A DNA stretch of 64,000 nucleotides, taken from positions 7,401,347-7,465,346 of the forward strand of contig CM060107.1 of assembly GCA_030522415.1 (NCBI GenBank). Reading direction: 5' to 3'. Below are positions 48,900-59,800 of the stretch, piece by piece. Made by a program: the position numbers and the translations under genes. Each line of letters opens with the position of its first letter. The stretch's first letter is position 1. Origin of the DNA: Channallabes apus (Eukaryota; Chordata; Actinopteri; Siluriformes; Clariidae). A model generated the notes under the pieces. The model ran no database searches. It was given only the letters and a program-made list of their open reading frames with translations, and was not told the DNA's origin.

Positions 48900-49290
48900 T
48901 AACATATTTTTAAGCTCACAACACTGACTGGACAATCATGGACACTTTCATACACACTTGCACTAAATATTTATACATCTGGACAATTGCACATGTCACT
49001 TTTATTAGTCACCTTTCATGCATATTTGTACAACCACTGACACTTTAAATTATATATACATATATACTCTATCTACCCTATATTTCTATATTTTGCAATA
49101 TTTTATTATGCCCTTATTGTACAGTTAATTTTACTAGTTAAATTTATTTCTTTAGTATTTCCTTTTTATTGATTATTTATGTTACGTACAAGCTTTTATT
49201 TTCTTTTTAAGGTCACTGGCGGTCGTGTAAGCATTTCACTGCATATTATACTGTGTATGACTGTGTATGTGACAAATAAAATTTTAATTT

Positions 49291-49640
49291 GAAGTCAGTT
49301 GGATGAGGATAAAACATGTTGACATGTAACACTGTTGTGAGTAACACATGAGCAATACATCATTAGTTCTTCACAAAGGTCAGCCTGCCCAAATGAATCA
49401 TGCTAATAGACTCATATAACATATAACACTGATCCAGATAAAGAAGTTAAAATATTAAACTCATCCTCATTTTATGAAGTAATAATAATAATAATAAAAA
49501 AAAGGTCTCTCACTTTCTTAATCAGTCATGAAATTGTTTGGGGGGGACTGAAATAAAGTGCATCTGCACCTCGCAACAGGTTACAGTGTGACGATGAATC
49601 TTGGAAGAAATCATGTAAGAAATTATGTAAAAGAATCATA
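49291..49640. other. No gene seen
   Basis: Short (ATA)n at about 49481-49497. Unassigned. Confidence 0.5.
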
Positions 49641-49700
49641 CAGTGGTGTGAAAAAGTGTTTGCCCCCTTAATGATTTCTTTCTTTCTTTTTTGCATGTTT

Positions 49701-49878
49701 TTATTTATTAAAACCGGATACTCTTTACTATAGACCCATTAATAGCTGCACTATTGTCAGAGCCACTATTATGGAAAATTAATCAACCACCTTCGACCAA
49801 TCAGAATACAAATTTTTCACATTTACTTTACTTTACCTTCTTTACTTCTTTATGGAAATAAATCACTGTGTATAAGTA
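49701..49878. repeat. Short dispersed repeat fragment inside the Tc1-like element
   Basis: 49747-49810 (GTCAGAGCCACTATTATGG and onward) matches 44872-44931. Together with the MITE to its right it interrupts the Tc1-like sequence. Family unknown. Confidence 0.6.
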
Positions 49879-50554
49879 CAGAGGAACCTTGGATTACGAG
49901 CATAATTTATTCTGGAAGCAGGCTTGAATTCCGAAACATTCGTCAACCAAATCTAATTTTCCAATAAGAAATAATTTCTCAAATTATTCATTCCACAGAC
50001 CAAAAATATAAATACAGAAAAACAATTAACACAAAATATTAAGTAAAAATGAAACAAACCTGCACTTTACATTTAAAAAAGTTAAAATAAATCCTGACAG
50101 ATAAGTGTTTCCATTTGTGTGTGTGTGTGTGTGTGAGAGTGTGTGTGTGTGTGTGGCTGGCACGGTGTCCAATGACACGTGTGCACACAGAAAAACAAAG
50201 AGCATGCTGAGCCTTGAGAGAAAATGGATCTTTAACCTCTCTAATGCGACTTGCTTTTGCTTTACACGTGTGCTGTACACACATGCATACAGACAAAATA
50301 AAATATGCTTTACCCCCACACAGGTGGTCACAGTGTTATACGTACAATAGTAAACAGTACACTTGTGCACGGATGTTGATTATACCAGTGACAGACGAGC
50401 ACTAAGACCCAGCAGGAGAGACGATTACCCACAATTCTGCAGTGCAAGAGAGAGAAAAAACGTTGGCTCAGTTGTGGTCACATGACGCTCTGAATCAATA
50501 CAAGAAGCACATGCGTGATACATGATGCGTTATTCACAATCCGAGGTTCCACTG
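49879..50554. mobile_element. Mariner/Tc1-like MITE, 676 bp
   Basis: Left end CAGAGGAACCTTGGATTACG and right end (reversed) CAGTGGAACCTCGGATTGTG are inverted repeats, each flanked by TA (49877-49878 and 50555-50556). A (GT)n tract lies at 50117-50154. No transposase. A second partial copy is at 59584-59800. Confidence 0.85.
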
Positions 50555-51870
50555 TATTTTATACGTTCACTGAATGTTTCAGGTCATTAAACAAATTTAA
50601 ATATTAGTCAAAGACAACACAATTAAACACATCATGCAGTTTTTAAATTAAGGTTTTTATTATTAAGGAACAACAAAATCCCAAACTACATAGCCCTGTG
50701 TGAAAAAGTGTTTGCCCCTGTAGGCAAAAACAGGGCTCCCACAGAGAGAGCAATCAATTGACCACATTCCCGAGACACTTTCCCAGCATGCATTCTCACC
50801 ATCCCGATAATTTTATCTGGTTCATGAAACTAAGGTGCAAGAAACTTCACAAGACCAGATGCTTTAAAGTAGACCCCAGAACCAAGGGTGTAAATCGGTG
50901 ATCTGGGAAACAAAGCGGACAGTTTTACAGCTTCACTCCGAGCTGCGGGACCACCAAGTCACACCTGGACACTCATAGACCTAACCCTAGGGTTAACCCT
51001 AACCTTTGGAAATTGGTAGCATGAACAGAGCTCATGCCAAATTACTTTATAAAAAGTATTAAAAACTCCAACCGGATGGGCCCCACATGACAGCCAAAAC
51101 ACCGGGATAATGTATGCACAAAAGGAGGAACCATGTGAGGCGTGGCTAAGCCCCGCAACCATATCCGATTGAACCAATCACCCGTGGGATGGACTGACCC
51201 TGAAGGGACAAAAACCCTAAGGAGTAGGTGTTCAGGAGTTAACATCCACTACTGCAAACTACAACATCTTCCAAACAGCTCAGGCTTCCGCCCTTGCGGC
51301 ACTACGCCGAGGCTGGCGTCAACCGCTCTTCAAGAACTTTCAACGAGACTTCATGCCAGAACTCCAAAGTTCCGCAACGAAGGAAACCTCAGGAAAAGTT
51401 CCAGAGCACAGCCACCGGTAACCAGGCAACCAACGCCTCACCAAAGGACCTCCCCTACAGACGTCATCAATACAACAGCGCACCAACCAATCAGCAACGC
51501 CGTGATTCCCTTCGCTGGAGGCAAACCAATGGACGAGGGCATAACGCAAGTAAACAAACAAAGCTGCATACATTGCTGAAGTTGGTGCTCGTTTTATAAC
51601 GTAAGATTAAACCCAAGACTCGCTCTTGTGACTTTCGTTGATCTAGTAAACAGTACTAGAATAATTTCATTCATTTTCACTTTCCATACTTTGTGTGTGT
51701 GTGTGTGTGTGTGTGTGCGCATGTGTTTAAATAGCATAGTTTCATGTATCGTAGATTAGTCAAATAAATTCTCCTTTCTTCATAAAGAACTGTTGTCTTG
51801 GTCATGTATTTTAAAGTCTAAGCATTTGCCCAGATCTTGTTACAGTACCTTGCTCATAATTGCTAAATAC

Positions 51871-52495
51871 TTCATTCATTCATTTTCTATACCGTTTGTA
51901 GATGCGGTCATATTATTTCACCAGTTTTGACGGGTAGCTTTGGTTTAAAGTTTCACTCACACAACAGAAGTCCGATCTCTTTGTCTCTTGTAGTTTATTT
52001 TGTCAGCATCAAAGAATCAACACTTCATACAGTCGTCTTGAGTAAATCCACCGTGATTACAGACACCAGTTGCTGCATCTTGCAAATCTCTGAATTTTAC
52101 AACAACCTGTTTGCTGTATCTTGTAAATTACAGTCTTAGCTTACGAATATAACAACACTCTTGTTGTATATCTCTACTTACGGGAGCTTACTGTTACAAC
52201 AACATACGAATGTCATACAAATGCATGTAATAGTTGAATGACATCACAGACCAACTTACGATTGTCAAAATGGATGCATAACTTAGAAATTTAAAGCTTA
52301 TGGCTTATGTAACAAACTTAATGCTTAATGCTTTACTAATGAATAGAACAAGGTAGAATAGATGAAATAACAACAAATAAAATAAAATAAACACAACAAC
52401 TACGATATGGCATTTACACCGCTTAATCCTGTGTTCAGGGTCGCGGGGGACCTGGAGCCTATCCCAGGAGACTTCGGTCACTAGGCGGGGTACAC
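51871..52495 (-). mobile_element. Family-B SINE split by a BEL-type LTR
   Basis: The reverse SINE tail TTCATTCATTCATTTTCTAT is at 51871-51890; after a 519-bp insert the body resumes at 52416 (CTTAATCCTGTGTTCAGGG, CGGGGGACCTGGAGCC) and ends near GGGGTACAC at 52495. The head is missing. Confidence 0.85.
51897..52415 (-). mobile_element. BEL/Pao-type solo LTR inside the SINE
   Basis: A 519-bp insert starts TGTAGATGCGG and ends GCATTTACA, with CCGTT (51892-51896) and CCGCT (52416-52420) as a 5-bp target duplication with one mismatch. Long stretches (TCTCTTTGTCTCTTGTAG..., GTCTTGAGTAAATCCA, TTTACAACAACC) are shared with the LTR at 61983-62550, which adjoins a BEL/Pao integrase, giving the family. 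Strand is inferred from that copy. Confidence 0.85.
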
Positions 52496-52889
52496 TTGAT
52501 TTTGTGTTATCATCGTTGGCCGCGTGATAAGCAGAACTAAATTGTGCTAAATGCTGGACGGGTAGTTACTTTATTATGTAAACCCTACACCCCCCTGATA
52601 AACATAACTCAACTTTGGTTTATCACAGCAATTTCTCTAGCCACACCCAGGCTTGATTACTATAACACCTGTTCGCAATCAAGAAATCACTTAAATTTCA
52701 CCTAAAGGAACTGTCTGACTATTTAAATTAGTCTGATGATCGGAAACATCAAGTGTGGCAAACATGCAAATAAATAAGTAATCATTAAGAGGGCAAATGC
52801 TTTTTCACACCACTGTAACTAAATCATAAAAAATATAATCAGATCTGAAATGAAATAAATCACGGAAAAAAAATCCAGGGTAAAAATAC

Positions 52890-53160
52890 TGTGGCATGGG
52901 CGGGGCGGCGGCTGGCGACCATTGTGCTTTGCGGGAGGTCTTGTTAGTGTTCACCCTGTGGGAGAAGTGTTTTTAGGTTAAATGGCTTCGGCCATGTTTG
53001 GGTATGTGTGTTTGTGCTTTCTCTGTGTGTGCTATAACAGGGAATGTGCTGCTCATGCTATACAGTGCTGTGTGGTAATAAAGTACTCCCAGCCATTGCA
53101 TTGGCCAGCAAATAAGCTCACTCGTCTCTCCAACATCCTTTCCGGTGGTAAAATGCTACA
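52890..53160 (+). mobile_element. Short solo LTR, 271 bp
   Basis: Begins TGTGGCATGGGCGGGG and ends AAAATGCTACA, with a 4-bp duplication ATAC at 52886-52889 and 53161-53164. It has a GC-rich left part (GC boxes) and AATAAA near 53075, as an LTR would. The 98-codon frame starting at 52982 has no recognisable domain and crosses the LTR edge. Family unknown. Confidence 0.6.
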
Positions 53161-53164
53161 ATAC

Positions 53165-54797
53165 TGTGAATGTTGTGAAAAGAATCAGAAGGAAAAAAAA
53201 AAGGGTATGGATTACATAAAAACAACCATATTTGAAAATAAGAATTATTATTTGTGTAAAAAAAAGAAGCAAATGTGAATAAATAAATCAATGTTAATTA
53301 CTTAATTAAATAATCATATCATGTGTAAACAATCAGATGTAATAATAGAGTTGTCAAAAGAATAAGATGTGAAAATTAAATGAGTCATGTAAAGAGTCAA
53401 ATTTGCAAATCAATGAATCAAGTAAAAAAAATATTTAATAAAAACCATAAACCTTGTAAACATATTAGAAAACAATATAACTGTGCACAATGTTGTTAAA
53501 ATAAATTAACTATATGCAACAAAAGAGAAAAAAAGTATGTAAAAAAATTAAGGAATCATAAAATTGCATGAGCCAGTCATGTACAAAAAATAAAAATAAT
53601 AATCTTTTTAAAAAGTATTCTTTTTTTTAGTGTAAAAAATCACAAAAAAAAAATCTAAATAAACATTATTTCAAATGAAAAATGATGGAGTTATATAAAG
53701 AATCACATGGAGAAATAATACCACAAGCAATATTTGTCAATAATGTTTCAGTTGTCGTTGCAGCATTAAACGTGTGTGTGTGTGTGCGTCCATGTGTGTG
53801 TGTGCACAAGTATACTGTTCATCAGTCTCCACTTATTAAAGTCATACAATATGCCAGTGATTTTAATCTCGTGTGCTGTTTCTCTGACAGATCTCTCCCT
53901 GCAGCTGAATCTCTCTGTGAACACCTCATAATGTCTTCATTATACTGAAGCACAGCGTCGGCCGTGTTGGGGCTGTAATGAGAGCCGTCGCTGAAGCCTT
54001 GACAGGTGTGTGTTAGAGAAGAGAATGTGATGCCTCAGGACTTAGTCTGAGAGTCATTAAAAGATAATCAGCCATGGAGTAAAGAGCAGAGATCAGCAGT
54101 GATGGTCGAACTGGACGTCTAGAAATGGAGTCGCGAGTTTAGCAGCAGTGACACATGAAATAAGATCTTTTCTGTTACGGGAAAATTAGGTGTGATGCAT
54201 TGAAGGTGGAAACCTCCAGTCATACCCCAGATTCCTCGAAGCAGTCGTAAAGCAGGTGTTTCTTTAGTTCCCTGTTCGAGTTTCAGTTTTAATGGTTTGG
54301 TTATTAAATGTGTATGAAGAGAACATGAGGAGAAATTAAGCTGGTTCAGGAGTGTGTGTTCAGCTAGGAGAGTACTTTAACATCGCGCAGCTACAGTACT
54401 ACCGCTTCTTCGTTTCCAAGTCAAGGCCCAAACCTCAGCCGCTGGACGCAGTGCAGTGTCAGTGTCAGTCCCAAGCCCAGAAAAAAACTGGAGGGTTTCA
54501 TCAGTCCAGCGTAAAAACCTGCATCAGGTACTGGAACAGACAACTACAAAAACATGTACCTGTATCTATCACAAGTGGACACCTTTAGCGCTCATGACAC
54601 GCCCAGTGAAGAGTCGCTGTGTTTTTCAGCCTCCGAGTGCTGAAGCTCTGCTGGGGCATCTCAAGTTGAAATGGAAAACCTTCCACGGACACAAGGTCGT
54701 CCTGCAGGTCACTGGCATCATCAGGTGGAACTATCGCATCTCGGGCAGGTATCATTTCTGATTTTACAAATTTGATTCAGATTTCCAGCGTGACATC
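53165..54797. other. No supported gene; possible single-copy block 53880-54330
   Basis: 53165-53680 is A-rich. 53880-54330 and 54350-54770 are balanced, repeat-free DNA with small frames (for example 54456-54761) lacking a recognisable domain. A (GT)n stretch lies at 53772-53805. Confidence 0.4.
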
Positions 54798-54798
54798 T

Positions 54799-54829
<31 letters not shown>

Positions 54830-55251
54830 CACTGACCTTGAAAACTCCTGCAATCCATTGATTTGCTTAGCTGGATGAAGCTGACAGCTCCTCGTTAGCC
54901 GACACTTCTGACTGAAAGAGAGAAGAGAGAGAAGAGAAGAGAAAGAGAAAAGCTAGGATGAAACGGACAAAGAGAAAGATGGAGGAAGACAACCAGACAG
55001 AACCAGAGAGAATGAAAGAAACATCTGTGCGGTGGATGGGGAGAAAAAGAGAGAGAAAAAAGGAAAAAGAGTGAAAGTGAGAGTAAGAGACAGAGACAAG
55101 CAGACTAAGAAAGAGAGACAGAGAGGCAGATGGGGAGAGAGAGAGAGAGAGAGAGATAGAGAGAGAGAGATACAGACAGAAAGATAGAATCAGAGAGGTA
55201 TTGGATGGATGAAAGCTGCTGAGATCATTTTATTCAATGAGCTGTGAATAG

Positions 55252-55300
<49 letters not shown>
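54798..55300. repeat. Purine-rich stretch with (GA)n and (GT)n microsatellites
   Basis: (GA)n at 54798-54829 and 55133-55165, and a (GT)n(GA)n pair at 55253-55300, inside AG-rich DNA from 54910 to 55200. Confidence 0.85.
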
Positions 55301-55301
<1 letters not shown>

Positions 55302-55539
55302 ACCACTGTTCTTTTGTGCTAGAATGAATAGAGAAAGGATGAGTGTATAGAGTATAGACAGACAAACCCTGCTGCGTTAGAAGATACTGAAGTGTACGAT
55401 CTTTAGTAAAGTTCAATCCTCTCCAGTCAATTTCATCCTGATCTCTTCAACCTTCACGTAACCTCATTTTACCTCTTGCATCCTACAGGCAGTGCTGTGT
55501 GTCACCAGCAGGAGGCAGGGTTATCTCTACAAGCTGAAC

Positions 55540-55540
<1 letters not shown>

Positions 55541-55590
<50 letters not shown>
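55541..55590. repeat. (CT)n microsatellite
   Basis: About 24 CT units followed by a C run. Confidence 0.95.
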
Positions 55591-55593
<3 letters not shown>

Positions 55594-56139
55594 CCCAGAA
55601 TGAGGTTTAACATGTTCAGCTGCTTTTCTGCTCAGCATGTTGGTAAAGAGTGGTTGATGGAGTTACTTTAGCCTTCTCAAGTCAATTCAAATCAGACTGA
55701 TTCTTCTCCTCCAAACCTCTCATTGACGTTGCATTACTTTTAGCACAACTGATGTTCCGCAGATGTTTCTGTAAGCACTCGAGACTGTTCTCCAGGAGAT
55801 CAGAAGTGTCTGAGGTACTTAACCTGGAAATCTCCCTGTGCTGCTGCCACCAGCCTGGCTGACGCGCCAATCACTGTACAGTACTGTACCTAATAAAGTG
55901 TCCATTATAGTTGTGATGCAGGTAATTGTGTCAGATGAGCACACTGACCAAGACACAGTGCTGAGAATGAGCATACACACTGAATAAACCAGTCAGAACA
56001 TCTGGATTCATCCTCAATCACAACAAGATTCCGACTGTAACATACACCCTATGCAGGGTTACAGCACGGCATCGTTTCCATAGCAAAAGGAACAGTTACA
56101 TGAGAGGAGTTTTTAATGTGGTGTACACTACAATAATCT
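55591..56139. other. No gene seen
   Basis: Unassigned, repeat-poor DNA. Confidence 0.45.
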
Positions 56140-57115
56140 TAAAACTGGGATTAAGAGAAGAGAAGAAGAATGTAAGAGAAGATTAGACATGTTAAAAAGA
56201 AGAGAAGAGAAAAAAGGAAAAGAATGTAAAAATGAAACAGAAGAGAGAGTGGAACAAAAAAAAAAGTATGACAGAAGAGAAAAGAAGGGCAGTGAAAGGA
56301 AAGTACAAAAGAGATGAAGAGAGGAGAAGAGAAATGAAAAAGAAAAGAAAAAAGTGGAAACTAATAGAAACTAAAAGAATGAACAGGATGAAAGAAATGT
56401 AAAGGGAAGAGAAAAGAAGAGAAGACATGAGAGAAGAGGAGGAGAAAAAAGACAAGAGAATCATAAAGAAGAGAAGAGAACAAAATCAAAGAGAAAAGAG
56501 AATGAGAACATTTAAAAAGACAACAGAAGTGCAAAGAATATTAAAGATAAAAAAGAGAAGAGAAAAGGGGAAAAAGAAGAGAAGAAAAGCGTGGAAAAAA
56601 GAAAAGCACATAATAGAGGATAGAAACAAAACAGAAAAACAGTAAAAGTAGATTAAAGACAGCTTTTCTGTTAATTGGATTAATTCCATATACATAACAA
56701 ACATGCACGGTTGAACTTCCAAAAATTAAGAGTTTTTATTTTTACGAGTTGATTATACTCATAACAACCCTGCCCCCTTTAATAACAACTGCACCCTCTT
56801 CGACTGGTCCGACTTTAAGCGTCGCTCTGCATCAAACCACAAACTCTTACATTTTCCACTAAAAGAAGGCTAAAAGACGCAGAAAATGTAAGAAAAGAAA
56901 AATGGGAAGAGAAAAGAAGAGGAGAAAAACTAAGAGAAGACAGGAAGGCAAAAGAGAAAAGAGAAGAAAAGTAGAGGAGAGAACAAAACAAAAGAGAAGA
57001 GAAATGAAAAAGAAAAAAAAAGAAACGTAAAAGGGAGCGATAAAGAAAGGCAGAGAAAATGAAAGAATAGAGTAAAAGAGAAAAAAATAGTAGAGAAGAG
57101 AGTTAGAGATTAGAG
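56140..57115. repeat. Polypurine tract, GAAGAGAA-type
   Basis: Almost pure A/G (AGAAGAGAAGAGAAAA variants) in two blocks, 56140-56650 and 56880-57115, separated by ordinary sequence. Long minus-strand Phe/Ser/Leu frames and plus-strand Lys/Glu/Arg frames are by-products. Confidence 0.9.
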
Positions 57116-58540
57116 ATAAACTCTTCTAAATCGTCTACACCTGAAAAATAATTTCACACACAAAGGGAGAAGTTGACCAAGCGTAATTAGTTCCACGCTG
57201 AGGAACCCGAGAGGAAACCACAGCACACATAGGAGCGGCGCTGGCAGCTGTCTGTGCTTGCCCAAGCAGTCTGGCTGCTCCTCTCCACCGCTGCTCCTCT
57301 CTCCAGAGTGCTGTAATTAACGCCACGTTTATGAGGCAGGAGTTAAAGGAAAGAACTCTCGGCAGCAGGTCCCCTCCCTCCTCCATGATTACCATCGCTC
57401 CCTGTCATGATAACAACCCTCTCGGCCCCTGCAAGGGCTCACACGCACGAACACACACTCTGCTCTCCGCACGGTTAACTAAAACCGCGCGCATCATCAG
57501 CTGCACTCCCATTCCCCAAGCCTACACCTGGGTTTTATTCCTCAACCCCTGGCTCGCTCGTCTCCATCAGATGCAGGGAAGCTTACCGAGGCTGATATCG
57601 ACTGGCTACTGGATCATACTGAAGCCCGGGGGCTGTCAACTCGCAGATGCCATCTCTATAAATAAATCCCCAGTGAGCCGGAGGAGATTATGGATTACAA
57701 GTACGTTTCAATGGAAGACTACAAAGATTACAGCCTAAGCTCTTTTGTAAGATCTTCCTTATGAGAGAAACATTTGCAAACAAATACCAGGGCTCTCGCA
57801 GAAAGAAAAAAAAACAGAATCAAGAAACCTACAAGTGGAGAACTTTATTTGAAACACATATCACAATATTAGAGATGTGTACCATAGCAATAGGCAAAAC
57901 ATTCCCCATGAGCCACACTGATTGTAGCTGTCTTGCACCTGCATGTTGAACCTCAGTGAGCTAGCCTTTAAAAACAAGATTTTGCAGTAAGGATAACAAT
58001 CTATTAACCCATGCTGTTTGTTTTACGTAATATTTCTCCATAGCGCACAGATTTACGTAATACCACAAAAGGAGTTTATGTTGTGTGGAACATTGTTGGC
58101 AACTATTCTCGATGAAAAGTTGCTAAGGCCTGCTGGGAAAGTTGCTAAACAACATTACATTCTAATTTACATATTGATTACATGATTACGCAGTATTTGC
58201 ATAGCAACTAGAAGCAGGAAGAAAAGATGATATTGATGGAGGTATTATAGTAGATAATAGACATCAGGTCATTTCTGCCTATACTGTATGTGGCTGAAAT
58301 CAGGGGGTGGTGAAGCATTCCACTCAAATTGGGACATTTGAACACAATTATGAGAGTTAAAAACTCTCTTTAAGAAATATCTCTATGTAAATATATCCTC
58401 TGCTACAATAAAGCACGTATCCCATTGTTTCACTAGTGCTTGGACACCATCAAGGTAGAGAATCTTCTTAGTACAACAGAGCCATGATTGGACTGCCTCC
58501 TTCATGTCTGAAACACCGGTCTCCCAGGAACTCCTTTACA
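57116..58540. other. No gene seen; candidate conserved non-coding block 57160-57740
   Basis: 57160-57740 is GC-balanced and repeat-free and contains homeodomain-type words (GTAATTAG, GTAATTAACG, TTTATGAGG). A 135-codon frame at 57331-57738 has no recognisable domain. 57780-58540 is unassigned. Confidence 0.4.
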
Positions 58541-58723
58541 TTTACATGTTACTTTACATTATCCACAGCAACTTACATTTTTATCTCATTACACATCTGA
58601 GCAATTGAGGATTAAGGGCCTTGCTCAAGGGCCCAACAGTGGCAACTTAGTGGTTGTGGGGTTTGAACCTGGGATCTTCCTAACAGTAGTCCAATGCCTT
58701 AACCACTGAGCTACCCCTGGCCC
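58541..58723 (-). mobile_element. Family-A tRNA-derived SINE (third copy)
   Basis: Minus-strand head GGGGTAGCTCAGTGGTTAAG and GGTTCAAACCCC, body GGGCCCTTGAGCAAGG, tail at the left. No clear target duplication. Confidence 0.82.
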
Positions 58724-59389
58724 TTTAATGGGACAAACCTGTGGAAATGGCTTGGAGAGAGGTCAGGCATTCCACAGTCTCATATTGAGCTTTTGAGATA
58801 AAGAACAAAAAATGTCTAATAATGCAAAAATTTGCTGCACTGAGAAATACATTTACAATCTTCAGGGTCATGCTGGTTTACCAGGTTATGCGTGTTTTGG
58901 AAATTAGAACCATCCGTCATTACAATTTACCCTGCATAGGTCTTTAGATTGTGAGAAAGAAAACATGAGAACATGCAAACTGGGTGTGAGATGACAGTAC
59001 TATTCACTAAGCCAGCACGCTGCTTTGGAACCACAACCATGTACTCTAGATGTGCAAGAAAATAGGTACAAACAAACAACACAGCATGAACAGAATTGTA
59101 CAAATATGTACAGTAGCTGACACCAATTAAGGAGTGGAGTGATATAGCCAAGGTTGAGGAACTGTCAGAGCCGGATGTCGTGCCCCATGCTGGCACTGGA
59201 GGGGTATTGTGACAACTGAGCAAAATAAGTTTTAATAAGTCTGTAAAAGAATAGGTGACACAAGTGTAAAAATAAATGTGATGTTTATTTAAAGTCTGTT
59301 TAAACCATACGCCATAAGTATCTTAAGACTTCCGACTCACAGAAGTTTTGGCCACAGGGTTCATTTTTGATGAATTGCAAGTTTTCGAA
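58724..59389. other. No gene seen
   Basis: Unassigned DNA. Confidence 0.45.
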
Positions 59390-59583
59390 AACACTTGATT
59401 GTAGTTGTTGCTGCTAAGGGTGGCCCAACCAGTTAATAAGTTTTAAGGGACAAACACTTTTTCTCACAGGGCTATGTAGCTTTGGATTTTGTTTTCCCTT
59501 AACAATAAAACCCTTCATATTAATTTGTTTGATGATCTGAAACATTAAAGTGTGACAAACATGCAAAAAAATAAGAAATCAGG
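59390..59583 (-). mobile_element. Tc1-like element fragment
   Basis: Reverse complement of the Tc1-like sequence at 50571-50718: CACTTTTTCTCACAGGGC, TGTAGCTTTGGATTTTG, TTTGTTTGATGATCTGAAAC and a poly-A end near 59570. No terminal repeat is left. Confidence 0.8.
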
Positions 59584-59800
59584 TTTTACGCGCACACACG
59601 TGATCACAGTGTTATAGTAAAGAGTACATGCCTGCACGTATGTTGATTATACCAATAAGAGACGCGCACTAAGACCCAGCAGGTGAGACGATTAACCACA
59701 ATTCCGCAGCCGAGGAGAGAGATAAAGCGTTGGCTCATTTGTGATCACGTGACGCATGGCGTCAAAACAAGAAGCGCATGCGTGATAGATGATACTTGGC
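59584..59800 (+). mobile_element. Mariner/Tc1-like MITE fragment (second copy)
   Basis: Matches 50320-50530: GATCACAGTGTTATAGTA, GCACTAAGACCCAGCAGG, GCGTTGGCTCATTTGTG and GCATGCGTGATAGATGAT. Both ends are missing. Confidence 0.8.

Larger units (their letters stand above)
47111..49290 (+). mobile_element. Rex1/CR1-like LINE, 5'-truncated, largest copy
   Basis: The coding part runs in three frames: 47153-47557 (region before RT, KPWVDKTIRDTLRSR near its start), 47554-47979 (KAAGPDGISGHILRACADQ and VPVPKK, RT N-terminal motifs) and 47802-48899 (the rest of RT). The 3' UTR ends with CATTTCACTGCATATTATAC and GTGACAAATAAAATTTTAAT. The 5' end abuts the RTE-like tail at about 47110. Only two frameshifts (near 47550 and 47800) separate this copy from an open RT frame. 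Another, shorter copy lies at 42396-43145 on the other strand. Confidence 0.88.
50719..52589. mobile_element. Solo LTR (about 1.25 kb without inserts) inside the Tc1-like element
   Basis: The insert begins TGTAGGCAAAAAC and ends AAACCCTACA, with complementary TGTAGG/CCTACA ends. It is bounded by CCCC (GCCCC at 50714-50718 and CCCCC at 52590-52594), consistent with a 4-5 bp duplication, and the Tc1-like sequence reads across it (TTTGCCCC then CTGATAAACATAACTC). It contains a (GT)n tract at 51693-51717, AATAAA near 51762, and at 51871-52495 a SINE. A 145-codon frame at 51142-51579 has no recognisable domain. A telomere-like palindrome sits at about 50983-51012. Confidence 0.75.
49641..52815. 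mobile_element. Tc1-like element, outer layer of a four-level nest
   Basis: The left end CAGTGGTGTGAAAAAGTG and the right end (reversed) CAGTGGTGTGAAAAAGC form inverted repeats of about 39 bp (left continues TTTGCCCCCTTAATGATTTC), each next to a TA target (49639-49640 and 52816-52817). Its own sequence is 49641-49700, 50571-50718 and 52590-52815; no transposase coding part remains. Everything between is later insertion. A rearranged fragment of the same family is at 59390-59583. Confidence 0.88.

Noticed and set aside
51142..51579. 145-codon open frame
   Set aside because: It lies wholly in an LTR-bounded insert, has no recognisable domain, and a chance frame is likely in GC-balanced DNA.
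53682..53948. 88-codon frame
   Set aside because: It spans a (GT)n microsatellite and has no domain.
56192..56464. Hydrophobic Phe/Ser/Leu frame
   Set aside because: It is the reverse strand of a polypurine tract, so composition alone explains it.
57331..57738. 135-codon frame as a host exon
   Set aside because: No recognisable domain, and the sequence looks like non-coding DNA with transcription factor-type words; conservation could not be tested.
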